This document shows, in pieces, positions 1-9,600 of a stretch of DNA of 64,000 nt (position 1 is its first letter; each line of letters opens with the position of its first letter). Source of the stretch: VXNE01 sp964518405. GTDB lineage: Bacteria > Pseudomonadota > Gammaproteobacteria > Pseudomonadales > Azotimanducaceae. The position numbers were made by a program, and so were the translations under genes. The notes beneath the pieces were generated by a model that made no database searches, was not told the origin of the DNA, and saw nothing but the letters and a program-made list of their open reading frames with translations. The stretch covers positions 1 to 64,000 of the forward strand of contig CAZFGB010000073.1 of the NCBI GenBank assembly GCA_964518405.1, given 5' to 3'.

Positions 1-170
1 GCGCCTATTCTTAGAATGTTGACCCGAAATTTCAACCCGTCTCGCCGCTTGCGCGGCCGCACGCTTTCGGACAGTCATGTCGCCGCATGTCGCCGCAGGA
101 CAGTCCCGCCAACGACGGATTCACGGATTCGACGTAGTACCATCCGAACTCGGCTACCGGAGGTGTGCAG

Positions 171-1022
171 GTGCGGGAAGTATCGGGCAAGGTCGCCTTC
201 GTCACGGGCGGCGCCAGCGGCATCGGTCTGGCCATGGCGCGGTCGTTCTCCGCCGCCGGCATGAAAGTCGCCATCGCGGACATCGAGGAACAGGCCCTGG
301 CGCAGGCCGCCGCGTCCTTCGCGCCAGGCAACGCCGAACTGATCGCACTGCGCGTGGACGTCACCGACCGCGACGCGATGGCGCGCGCCGCGGACGAGAC
401 CGAGCGCGCGTTCGGCAAGGTGCATGTCGTCTGCAACAATGCCGGCGTCGGCATCGCGGGTCCGATGGAAAAGGTGTCCTATGCCGACTGGGACTGGGTC
501 GTCGGCGTCAACCTGCACGGCGTGATCAACGGCGTGCAGACTTTCGTCCACCGCATCATGGCGCATGGGGAAGGCGGCCACATCGTCAATACGGCCTCCC
601 TGGCTGGACAGGTGGCCGTGCCGGGGCTCGGCGTCTACAACACCACGAAGTTCGCCGTCGTCGGGCTATCCGAAACCATGCGCGCCGAGTTTGCCGCGCA
701 CAACATCGGCGTCTCCGTGCTCTGTCCCGGCTTCGTCGACACCAACATATTTACTTCCGAGCGCAACCGGCCTGATGGACTTCGCACCGAGCCGGACTCC
801 GCTCCCCAGCCCATGAACCTCGAGGCATATGCGAAGTTTCTCGACAGCATGCTGGACCCTTCCATCGTCGGCGACATGACGCTCCATGCCATCCGGCACG
901 ACGAGGCTTACATACTCCCGCATCCCGAAATCGCCGACGGCGTGTCCGGCCGACTGGCCGATATCCAAGCCTCTGTCGAACGGTGGCGGCAGTATCGCGA
1001 AGCGCGCGGTATCCCTGACTGA
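171..1022 (+). CDS. Classical SDR-family NAD(P)-dependent oxidoreductase
   Basis: The protein (283 aa) has the glycine-rich cofactor motif TGGASGIG near its N-terminus, the NNAG motif about residue 90, and the catalytic YxxxK as YNTTK. Together these define a classical short-chain dehydrogenase/reductase with a Rossmann fold. Substrate is not readable from sequence; an alcohol, sugar or fatty-acyl substrate is possible. GTG codons at 165 and 171 are both in frame. The GGAGG at 159-163 is only 1 nt from the first but 7 nt from the second, so 171 is the better start. The gene stands alone ahead of a thiolase-like gene, about 210 bp away. Confidence 0.9.
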   Translation: MREVSGKVAFVTGGASGIGLAMARSFSAAGMKVAIADIEEQALAQAAASFAPGNAELIALRVDVTDRDAMARAADETERAFGKVHVVCNNAGVGIAGPMEKVSYADWDWVVGVNLHGVINGVQTFVHRIMAHGEGGHIVNTASLAGQVAVPGLGVYNTTKFAVVGLSETMRAEFAAHNIGVSVLCPGFVDTNIFTSERNRPDGLRTEPDSAPQPMNLEAYAKFLDSMLDPSIVGDMTLHAIRHDEAYILPHPEIADGVSGRLADIQASVERWRQYREARGIPD

Positions 1023-1234
1023 CTAACGGCCAGCCGGATCGATGCTGCTGGCCGGCGCAGCGCGCGGACGACCCGAGACCCCGTGCCGATCAGCGCGACG
1101 AGGCTGCTCTTCGGGAGCGTCAGTATCGGCTGTACCGGACATGCCGGAAATGTCTGTCGCGCGGATACGAAGTCAAACGAGTCGGCGTCCTTCGACGTAT
1201 CATTCGTCGCCCGGGACGAACGGGCACCGAATCC

Positions 1235-2791
1235 ATGGCAGCACGCAAGCCGACTTCTACAAAGGTACGCCGCCGGCGACGGGGAAAACGCCAGCACTCC
1301 CTTACGCGTCAGCGGTCCGGCAAGCTCCCCCGGCTGAAGGCTCCCATCCTGGTTGGCATCGCCCAGGTGACCCAGCGCGCCGACGATCCGTCGACGGCCG
1401 AGGAACCCCTGGACCTGATGATACGGGCTACGCGGGCCGCCGCCCGCGATGCGGGCGCGCCGGAACTGCTGACGGCTGCCGGCGCGGTGCGCGTGATCCG
1501 CGGCATGTGGCCATACGAAAACCCCGCCCGGGCCGTCGCCGAGGCGATCGGAAATCCCGCCGCCGAAACCGGCATGTCGTTCTGGAGCGGCACCGCCGTG
1601 CACCACCTGTTCAGCGTTTCGGCGCTGGACATTCAGCGCGGTTCCCACCAGATCGTGATCCTGACCGGCGCCGAATGCGGCGATACCCTGGCGAGAGCCC
1701 GCCGCGCAGATACCGATCTCGCATGGCGGGAGGCCCCCGGAAGACCCGACAGGACCATCGGTACCGAACTGCGGATGCGCCACCGCGCCGAGGCGGCGCG
1801 CGGCATAGTCGACCCGATTCACATGTACCCGATCTTCGAAAACGCCATCCGCCGCGCCCGCGGCGAAACCATCGATCGCCACATGGAACGCATATCGCGG
1901 CTATGGGCGGGTTTCAGCCGCGTGGCGGCGGAGAACCCCCATGCGTGGACGCGGGAATGCAGGACCCCGCTCGATCTCCGCACGCCCGGTCCCGGCAATC
2001 GTCCCGTCTCTTTTCCCTATCCGAAGCTCATGAACTCGAACGAGAAAGTGGACCAGGGGGCGGCGCTCATATTGACATCGACCGACGTCGCGCGGCGTCT
2101 CGGCATCCCGCGCGCCAAGTGGATATTCCCCTGGGCATCCACCGAGGCCCACGACACCCATGCGGTGTCGCATCGGGACAACCTGCACAGAGCTCCGGCA
2201 TTGCGTATCGCCGGCGGACGTTGCCTCGAAATGGCCGGACTCGGGATCGACGATGTCGACCATCTGGACGTCTATAGCTGTTTTCCATCCGCGGTCCAGG
2301 TGGCGTCGGCGGAACTCGGCGTCGACGAGAGCAGGCCGCTGACCGTCACCGGCGGCATGACTTTCGCCGGCGGCCCGCTCAACAATTACGCGATGCACGG
2401 CATCGCCCGCATGGCGGAGGCGCTGCGCGGGCACGAGGGCGACATCGGCCTCGTCACCGGCAATGGCGGTTTCCTGACCAAACATGCCTTTTGCGTATTC
2501 GGTTCGGAACCGCCGGCCAGCGAATTCCGACACGACGAACCCCAGCAACAGGTCGATGCGACGCCGACCCGAGAACTCTCGGAATCGGCCTGCGGCCCCG
2601 CCGCGATCGAGTCGTATACCGTGATGTTCGGCCGCGACGGCCCCGACATCGGGCTCGCCGCCTGCCTTCTGCCGGACGGCCGCCGGACATGGGCGAATAC
2701 CAGGGACGCCGAGGTGCTCGACGCCATGATGGCGGAAGAGTTCTGCGGCAAGCGGGGGCGCATCGACGCGGGCGGGACCGTTACTTTCTAA
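1235..2791 (+). CDS. Thiolase-like (acetyl-CoA acetyltransferase family) protein, probably lacking the nucleophilic Cys
   Basis: The 518-aa protein has a thiolase fold by motif order. An N-terminal half contains a GTAVHHLFSVSALDIQRG segment, where active thiolases carry the acyl-accepting Cys (NxxCxSG), followed by TGAECGDTLARA. A C-terminal half carries GGMTFAGGPLNNYAMHG in place of the GHPxGxxG motif. No Cys is visible at the nucleophile position, as in SCP2-thiolase-like proteins that bind acyl-CoA without normal thiolase chemistry. The first about 35 residues are Arg/Lys-rich and may be untranslated if a later start is used. It lies 3 bp upstream of the RDD gene. Role unknown, most likely acyl-CoA metabolism. 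Confidence 0.75.
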   Translation: MAARKPTSTKVRRRRRGKRQHSLTRQRSGKLPRLKAPILVGIAQVTQRADDPSTAEEPLDLMIRATRAAARDAGAPELLTAAGAVRVIRGMWPYENPARAVAEAIGNPAAETGMSFWSGTAVHHLFSVSALDIQRGSHQIVILTGAECGDTLARARRADTDLAWREAPGRPDRTIGTELRMRHRAEAARGIVDPIHMYPIFENAIRRARGETIDRHMERISRLWAGFSRVAAENPHAWTRECRTPLDLRTPGPGNRPVSFPYPKLMNSNEKVDQGAALILTSTDVARRLGIPRAKWIFPWASTEAHDTHAVSHRDNLHRAPALRIAGGRCLEMAGLGIDDVDHLDVYSCFPSAVQVASAELGVDESRPLTVTGGMTFAGGPLNNYAMHGIARMAEALRGHEGDIGLVTGNGGFLTKHAFCVFGSEPPASEFRHDEPQQQVDATPTRELSESACGPAAIESYTVMFGRDGPDIGLAACLLPDGRRTWANTRDAEVLDAMMAEEFCGKRGRIDAGGTVTF

Positions 2792-2794
2792 CCG

Positions 2795-3211
2795 GTGTCC
2801 CGGGCCGCCAACAGCGCTCCGCTCCACTTGCGCCTGCTCGCCATGCTCTACGACGCCCTCGTCCTCCTGGCCGCGTGGGTTCTCACCGTCGTGCTGCTCG
2901 TGGGAGCGACCGGCGCCGCGGTCGCCGGCCTCTGGGTGCAGCTTCTCCTGCTGATCGAAGCGTATGCGTTCTTTGTCTTTTTCTGGACGCGGCGGCGCCA
3001 GACCCTCGGCATGCTGGCATGGCGGTTGCGGGTGACGGACGGCAACGCGCCCATCGGCCTGCGCCAGGCCCACCTGCGCATGGCCGGCGGCATACTGAGC
3101 CTCGCCTGTCTCGGCTTTGGCCACATATGGATGCTGTTCGATCGCCACGGCCGAACATGGCCCGACATTCTCTCCGCCAGCAGCATCGAACGCGCCGACG
3201 CGAAACGGTAA
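2795..3211 (+). CDS. RDD-family small membrane protein
   Basis: This 138-aa protein starts at a GTG 3 bp after the thiolase-like gene, so the two are probably co-transcribed. It has the RDD signature: an Arg and Asp in the first helix (RLLAMLYDALVLLA), two hydrophobic helices at about residues 16-38 and 44-64, then the QTLGMLAWRLRV motif, and a third hydrophobic stretch near residue 95. RDD proteins are poorly understood inner-membrane proteins, some linked to ion transport. Nothing here specifies the substrate. Confidence 0.85.
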   Translation: MSRAANSAPLHLRLLAMLYDALVLLAAWVLTVVLLVGATGAAVAGLWVQLLLLIEAYAFFVFFWTRRRQTLGMLAWRLRVTDGNAPIGLRQAHLRMAGGILSLACLGFGHIWMLFDRHGRTWPDILSASSIERADAKR

Positions 3212-3251
3212 GATAGGCCTTCGATACGCGGACAATCGACGGGGTCCGGAC

Positions 3252-4460
3252 GTGCGAATCGCGATTTTGGGGGGAGACGGGTTCATCGGGTGGCCGGCGA
3301 CGCTGCACCTGTCCAATCTCGGCTTCGAGGTGTTCATCGCCGACAACCTGAGCCGGCGGTGGATCGATACGGAACTCGGCGTGCAGTCGTTGACGCCGAT
3401 GGACTCCATCCAGGAGCGCCGGCGCGTTTGGCGGGAACTAACCGGCCGCGATATCGGTTTCGAACGTATTGATGTTGCGAGCGACTACCCCGGCCTGAAG
3501 AGTTGGCTCGGCGAATTGCGCCCCGACGCCGTTCTGCACCTGGCCAAGCAGCGCGCCGCCCCCTATTCGATGAAGAGCGACCGGCACAAGAACTACACGG
3601 TCTCGAACAACGTCAACGCCACCCATCAGGTCCTGAACGCGCTCGTCGAACTCTCTCTCGACGCCCACCTCGTGCACATCGGCACCATGGGCGTGTACGG
3701 CTACGCGAATATCGGCGCGACGATTCCCGAGGGCTATCTCCCGGTGGACATCCGACTCGATGACGGCGGCACGGCGACGCGCGATATCCTGTATCCCGCC
3801 AATCCAGGCAGCATCTACCACATGACGAAGTGCCTGGATCAGCTCATCTTCCAGTTCTACGCCAAGAACGACGCCTTGCGCATCACCGATCTGCACCAGG
3901 GCATCGTCTGGGGCACGCACACGGATCAGACCCGCCGCCACGTGCAACTCATCAACCGATTCGACTACGACGGCGACTACGGCACCGTCCTCAACCGCTT
4001 CCTGATACAGGCCGCCATCGGCCACCCGCTGACGGTGCACGGCACCGGGGGCCAGACGCGGGCGTTCATACACATCCAGGACTGCGTGCGCTGCATAGAA
4101 CTCGCCCTGAGGAATCCGCCGGAGCGCGGCGCGCGGACGCAGATCTTCAACCAGATGACGGAGACCCATCGTCTGCGCGATCTCGCCCGCCTGATTCAGG
4201 AAATGACCGGCGCCGAAATCGCCTGGCTGCCGAACCCCCGCAACGAGCCCGAGGAAAACGAACTCGCGGTCAGAAACGACCATCTGCTCGACCTCGGTCT
4301 GCAACCGACGACGCTGAAAGAGGGGTTGCTGGAAGAACTCGTCGATGTCGCGAAAAAGTATGCGCACCGCATCGACCGCAGCCGCATCCTCAGCACGGCC
4401 GCATGGACCAGGGAACGGGCCGAGCACCTCGCCAGCACAAATGGCGACGCGATCGAATAG
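3252..4460 (+). CDS. sqdB: UDP-sulfoquinovose synthase (SqdB/SQD1 family)
   Basis: UDP-sulfoquinovose synthase converts UDP-glucose plus sulfite to UDP-sulfoquinovose, the head-group donor for the sulfolipid SQDG. The 402-aa protein matches the SQD1/SqdB family along its length. It has GGDGFIGW at residues 7-14, DNLSRRWID and QSLTPMDSI early on, KQRAAPYSM near 100, and a catalytic triad visible as Thr145 (IGTMGVYG), Tyr189 and Lys193 (YHMTK). GTGGQTRAF and NPRNEPEENE follow in the C-terminal half. These are SQD1-specific, not general epimerase, signatures. The start is a GTG chosen because the Rossmann motif begins immediately after it. The next two genes complete an sqdB-D-C-like order. Confidence 0.88.
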   Translation: MRIAILGGDGFIGWPATLHLSNLGFEVFIADNLSRRWIDTELGVQSLTPMDSIQERRRVWRELTGRDIGFERIDVASDYPGLKSWLGELRPDAVLHLAKQRAAPYSMKSDRHKNYTVSNNVNATHQVLNALVELSLDAHLVHIGTMGVYGYANIGATIPEGYLPVDIRLDDGGTATRDILYPANPGSIYHMTKCLDQLIFQFYAKNDALRITDLHQGIVWGTHTDQTRRHVQLINRFDYDGDYGTVLNRFLIQAAIGHPLTVHGTGGQTRAFIHIQDCVRCIELALRNPPERGARTQIFNQMTETHRLRDLARLIQEMTGAEIAWLPNPRNEPEENELAVRNDHLLDLGLQPTTLKEGLLEELVDVAKKYAHRIDRSRILSTAAWTRERAEHLASTNGDAIE

Positions 4461-4499
4461 TCCGGGAACCTCCCGACTCATCCGTAGCTGCGGATCCCT

Positions 4500-5315
4500 T
4501 TGAGCCAGGCCGTGTTCGCCTATGCGACCCTGGTGACCAACGCGGACTACGCGTTGGGCGCGACGGCGCTGGCGCGTTCACTGAAGCGCGTCTCGGCGGC
4601 TTGTCCTCTCGTCGTGATGGCGAAGCCGGGAACGGCCGGGATCGATGCTCTGGAAGGCGAAGGATGCATCGTCCGCGAGACGGACAGGCCAGCGCTTTCG
4701 AAGGCTTTCGAATCGCGCCACAGCCGCGCCGCGCAGCACGCGACGAGTCCGTTCACCAAGGGCGAAAAACCCCCGTTCCACGACCCCATCGACAACTTCA
4801 TGAAGCTCGAGCTCTGGCGTCTTGAAGAGTACGAGCGCATCGTCTTCATCGACGCCGACGCCATCGTCGTGCGCAACATCGACAAGCTGTTCGGCTATCC
4901 CGAGTTCTCGGCAGCGCCCAACCTCTACGAAACGCTCGAAGACATGCACCGGCTGAACTCCGGCGTTTTCGTCGCCGAACCCAGCGAGCGCACCTACGAG
5001 ACCATGCTCGAACGCCTGGACACGCCCGACGTGTTCTGGCGGCGCACTGATCAGACGTTTCTCGAATCGTACTATCCCGACTGGCATGGCCTGCCCTACA
5101 CGTACAACGCGTTGCAGTACATATTCTTCAATCTGCCCGATCTCTGGCATTGGCCGAGCATCAAGGCGGTCCACTACCAGTACGAAAAGCCGTGGCAGGC
5201 CGATCACCCGAAACGCGAACAGCTCGCGCCGCTGATCGACCTCTGGTACCGGGTGCTTGAAGGACGGCCGCTGCCGGACGACATTCGCGCAATTCGCGCG
5301 TCCGGACGCACATGA
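4500..5315 (+). CDS. GT8-family glycosyltransferase, SqdD-like
   Basis: The 271-aa protein has the GT8 (glycogenin/galactinol-synthase-like) features. The N-terminus FAYATLVTNADYALGATALARS is followed by the metal/nucleotide-binding DxD at residues 118-120 (FIDADAIV), then LNSGVF and a C-terminal KAVHYQYEKPW containing the conserved His. The start codon is TTG at 4500; no in-frame ATG lies upstream. In Rhodobacter sphaeroides, sqdD encodes a glycogenin-like transferase acting on UDP-sulfoquinovose. Position 40 bp after sqdB makes the same role the best inference here. Its 3' end overlaps the next gene by ATGA, so translation is coupled. Confidence 0.8.
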   Translation: MSQAVFAYATLVTNADYALGATALARSLKRVSAACPLVVMAKPGTAGIDALEGEGCIVRETDRPALSKAFESRHSRAAQHATSPFTKGEKPPFHDPIDNFMKLELWRLEEYERIVFIDADAIVVRNIDKLFGYPEFSAAPNLYETLEDMHRLNSGVFVAEPSERTYETMLERLDTPDVFWRRTDQTFLESYYPDWHGLPYTYNALQYIFFNLPDLWHWPSIKAVHYQYEKPWQADHPKREQLAPLIDLWYRVLEGRPLPDDIRAIRASGRT

Positions 5316-6208
5316 GAGTCGCACTGACCGGCGCCAGCGGGATCGTCGGTCGCTTCGTCGCCGCCCGGCTCGCCCGCGAAGGCTGCGACATCGTGGCGCT
5401 GGCCCGTCCCGAAAGCGACCGAACCGGTTTCGACTTCCCCGTAACCTGGATCGAGGGCGACCTGAATACGGAGGCCGCGCTCGGGTCGCTGGTGAAAGGC
5501 GCGGACGCGCTCGTGCACTCCGCCTACGATCATCTTCCCGGCCGTTATCGCGGCGGCGAGGGCGACGATGTCGAGAGTTTCTGGCGCACCAACCTGCTGG
5601 GCAGCCTGCGCCTGCTGCGCGCCGCGAACGGCTGCGGCGTCGGGCGCATCGTCGTGCTGTCCAGTCGAGCCGTCTTCGGTCGTGCCGCGAGGACGCGCGT
5701 CGGCGACACGCGCGCCACCTCCCCCAACACGCATTACGGTGCGCTCAAGGCCGCCCTCGAAGGCCTGGCGGGCGTGTATCCCGGCACGACCTGCGTACGG
5801 CCCACCGGCGTCTACGGACTCACGCATCCTTCGAGCCGCAGCAAGTGGTTCGACATGGCGCGCGACGTGATCGACGGCCGGCCCATCACCGCGACGCGCA
5901 CGTCGACGGAAGTCCACGGCGACGACGTCGCCGCTGCCGTGTGGCTATTGCTCACCGCGCGGGGGGCCGATGTCGGGGGACGCGCCTTCAACTGCTCGGA
6001 TCTGCTGGTGAGCACCCGCGAGATCGCCGAGCGCATGTACACCGCTCATGGCGCCGAACCACGCCGAGAGCTGCCGCCGGAGGCGCCGCCGCCGGACGAC
6101 ATCATGCGCTGCGACGGCTTGCGCGCCCTCGGCTGGCGGCCCGGCGGCCGACGGCTGCTGCGGGCGACCATCCGGGCATTGCTCGACGCCGCTCGGCGGC
6201 GGGAGTGA
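5312..6208 (+). CDS. NAD-dependent epimerase/reductase of the extended SDR type, SqdC position
   Basis: The 298-aa protein opens with the Rossmann motif TGASGIVG, has ALVHSAYDH in place of the usual HxAA segment, and the active-site pair Tyr and Lys in HYGALKAALE. It is therefore an extended SDR of the epimerase/dehydratase/reductase group. It overlaps the GT8 gene by 4 bp. In R. sphaeroides the third gene of sqdBDC encodes a putative reductase. I infer that this gene is the counterpart, but the family is broad and a UDP-sugar epimerase role is also possible. Confidence 0.75.
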   Translation: MRVALTGASGIVGRFVAARLAREGCDIVALARPESDRTGFDFPVTWIEGDLNTEAALGSLVKGADALVHSAYDHLPGRYRGGEGDDVESFWRTNLLGSLRLLRAANGCGVGRIVVLSSRAVFGRAARTRVGDTRATSPNTHYGALKAALEGLAGVYPGTTCVRPTGVYGLTHPSSRSKWFDMARDVIDGRPITATRTSTEVHGDDVAAAVWLLLTARGADVGGRAFNCSDLLVSTREIAERMYTAHGAEPRRELPPEAPPPDDIMRCDGLRALGWRPGGRRLLRATIRALLDAARRRE

Positions 6209-6611
6209 TCTACGTCAACCAAGGCGAGTCCTTATGCGCGAAGCGGCACTACAGGTAGCCGTACCCGACATCGCGGCACGCACCCCGAATAGGATCGATA
6301 AGCAACGCATCGTTCAGCGCTCAATGCAAACGCGGCGTTTCGGGAAACGGTTGACCAATCATGTTTCCAACCTGTGTCGGACGACGCCCGGTTCTTGTCG
6401 AGACTATTGCGCGAATTTACGTGCGAAAACGTCTACCTAGGTGTAATGTTCGCCGCAACCGCGCTGTGGTGCCGTGGAAACTGGTTGAGACGGGGTTCGA
6501 GGGCAAGGCAAAACGGCAACAATTCGAAAATGTTGCGTTAACGTCGCTTGACCAAACATGTCAGCGACCCGCGTTGCACCACACAATCGGAGCGCGAAGG
6601 GAGGGAAGACA
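6209..6611. other. Intergenic region upstream of the TonB receptor with short repeats
   Basis: No gene is supported in these roughly 400 bases. Two near-identical 14-mers, TTGACCAATCATGT at 6351-6364 and TTGACCAAACATGT at 6548-6561, differ at one base. A small inverted repeat (GCAACA at 6516-6521 and TGTTGC at 6531-6536) lies just upstream of the receptor. These could be regulator binding sites for the receptor gene. A good ribosome binding site (GGAGGG about 6600) precedes ATG 6612. Confidence 0.4.
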
Positions 6612-9600
6612 ATGAACGCAAACGAGAAGCCACAAACACCCTGGATGCAGAACCTGTTTCGCATCGTTCTCTCGGCCTGCCTGATCGCCTTTTCGCCGCA
6701 GATTCTTGCGCAGGCAGAGGACGAAGGCACCGAGGAGGAGGCACCGGCTGTCGAAGAAGCGGTGGTGGCGGCAGAAGATGAGGAACCCACAGCCGATGAA
6801 CTCGTCGTCGTCACCGGCTCGCGGCTGAAGCGCGACACCTATTCCAGCATCGCGCCGCTGCAGATCATCACGGCAGAGGTCTCAAGGGAAGCCGGCCTGA
6901 TCGACGCCGACGACATCCTGCGCGAATCCAGCGCGTCGACCGGCAACCAGGTCGACCTCACGTTCCAGGGCTACGTGCTCGACAACGGTCCTGGCGCCAC
7001 GGAAGTCAGTCTTCGGGGCCTGGGCGGAAACCGCACCCTCATATTGATCAACGGCCGCCGCATGGCCCCGTCCGGCGTCGAGGGAGCACCGGTCAGTCCC
7101 AACGTCGGCCTCATTCCGGGATCCCTCGTGGGACAATTCGACCTGTTGCTCGACGGCGCATCGTCCGTCTACGGTTCCGACGCGATCGGAGGCGTCGCCA
7201 ATATCCTCCTGCGCAAGGACTTCGACGGCTTCGAATTCGACGTCTCCCCGACGGTACCGTCGCACGAAAACGGCTTCGAGAGCAAAATGACCCTGACCTG
7301 GGGCAGGAACTTCGACCGCGGCTTCGTCGGCGCTGCCATCGAACGGTCCGAGTGGGATCCGATAACCCTCGATGATCGTCCATGGACCGCGGGCTGCGAA
7401 CGGCACGAAGAAATTGACCAGGCCGGGAAGCGGCGGCAACAGGGAGGCATCTTCTATACGCAGGTCTACAACATGAAATGGGACGATTGTGCGTTCGGTT
7501 CTCTCGCGCGACGCGTAATTGTCCCCCCAGGACGCATCGGCAGCATCTACTACACGCCCGGCTATAGCAATGGCGGCTGGCCGGATTTTTCGGAATCGTC
7601 CATGTTCGGTGCGTTCGGCGTCGACGGCGACGGCGACGGCCAGGCGGACGTCAGCTTCCGCGATTACGATCTCAACGGCAAGACGCAGTTCGCGCATCTG
7701 CGCCCCGATATAACGCAAGACTCCTTCATGACCTACGGCGAATACACGCTCGAAGGCGACATGAACCTCACGCCGTTCTTCGAGGTCCTTTGGACAAGGC
7801 GGGACTTCTTCAGCGACTCTGGCGCGTTCCAGTTGTTTCCCTGGGTCCCCGCGAACAACCCGTTCAATATTTGCAACCCTGCAGCCGAGAACGGCGTCGA
7901 CTGCGGCCTCGCCTATAACGCGCTCCTGAACAATCCCAACTTCCAGAACCAGATGCTTGCCAACTTCGGTGCTCCCGCGTTTGGTTTCCTCTACAGTCCT
8001 CCCATGGGACCGGTCAGAACGCGACCGATCGTGTCCGTGCGCGGAGACCGCGTACAGTCCTACGTCGACATCGAACAGCTTCGATTCGTCGGAGGGGTGT
8101 CGGGCGACCTGCCGTGGATGGATTTCGGCAGCTTGAGCAACTGGACGTTCGACTTCGGCGTCGTGCAGACGACATCCGACGGGACGTCGAGCCGACCGGG
8201 CGTCCGGGAGGATAAGCTCGACTACGCCCTCGGCGCATACTCGACCACCCATACGCCGTGCGAAAACGACACCGGCGCGCAGCTTGCGTCCGATGTCGTG
8301 GCGGGTTGCGTGCCGGTGAACTTGTTCGCGCCCTCTCTGTATCCGGCAAGTGTGGTCGGCGACTTCGCGACATCGGCCGAGCGAAACTATGTCATGGATG
8401 ACCGCGACTTCGAGACGGTCTACAACCAGACGCTGGTTTCCTTCTACATGACCGGCAACCTGTTCCAGCTTCCCTCCGACTGGATCATTGGGGGAATCGG
8501 TTTCGAGTACCGCATTGACGACCTCGAGTCGATCCCGGATCACGTCGCCCGTGACGGACTCTTCTTCGGTTACTTCGCGGATGGCGGCGCCATTGGCGAC
8601 AAGTACACGCGGGAGTTTTTCGGCGAAATCGAGATTCCCGTGATCGCGGGACAACCCGCGGCAGAAGAGCTGGTGTTCAATGTCTCGGCACGATTCACCG
8701 ACGACGAGTTCTACGGCGGCGCCTGGACGCACTCCTACAAGATGGCGTACCGCCCGATCAACTCGCTGCTGCTGCGTGCCACGACAGGCACGTCCTATCG
8801 CGCACCGAACCTGCGGGAGCTTTTCATCATTCCGCAGACCGGGTTTCTCAACGTCTTCGACCCGTGCCTGATCCCGGCAGACGCGATCGACGATCTGACC
8901 GGGAGCTACATTCCCGCGAACGACGATCGGGAGCAGCATGTGCTCGACAACTGCCGCGCCAACGGCGTCGATCCGACCGTCGCTCACAATAGCGGGTTCA
9001 ACAGTTACAGCGTGGAAGTCGGAGCGGGGGGCACGACCGGCGTGCAGGAAGAGCGCTCGGAGTCCCTGTCCGCGGGATTCGCCTACGAGCAGGAGTTCAC
9101 CAACGCCTTCGACCTGTCCATCGGGATGAACTACTATGAGATCGAGGTCAACGACTCGATCATAGAACCGTCAACCGGCTATATCGTCTACGACTGCTAC
9201 AACTCGACCACCGGCGGCTCGTTCTGCCCGCGCATCCAGCGCGAGTCGGATCCCGTTATGCCGTTCATCGACTACATCGACCGGAGCTTCATCAACCGCG
9301 ACAGCGAAATCCACCGGGGCGTGGATCTGAACATCGCCTTCGAGGATTCCTGGACCGTCTTCGACCGGGCCATCGACGTCACCATCGACCTCACCATGCA
9401 CCGCCAGATCGAAGCGTCGGACCTCTTCACCAACGATCAGGGCGATGAGGACTTCGACGACTATTACGACGAGTGGGGCTACCCGGAATTTCAGGGTCAA
9501 CTGAACGTCCGGGCAGAGTACGGCAAATGGCGCTTCGCTTGGTCCACCTTCTACCTCGGAAGCGTCGACCAGGATCCCGACGGGGTTGACGACTGGGAGG

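Noticed and set aside
6882..8987. 701-codon minus-strand open frame opposite the TonB receptor
   Set aside because: Antisense to a clear receptor with plug and barrel motifs; no ribosome binding site and no family resemblance.
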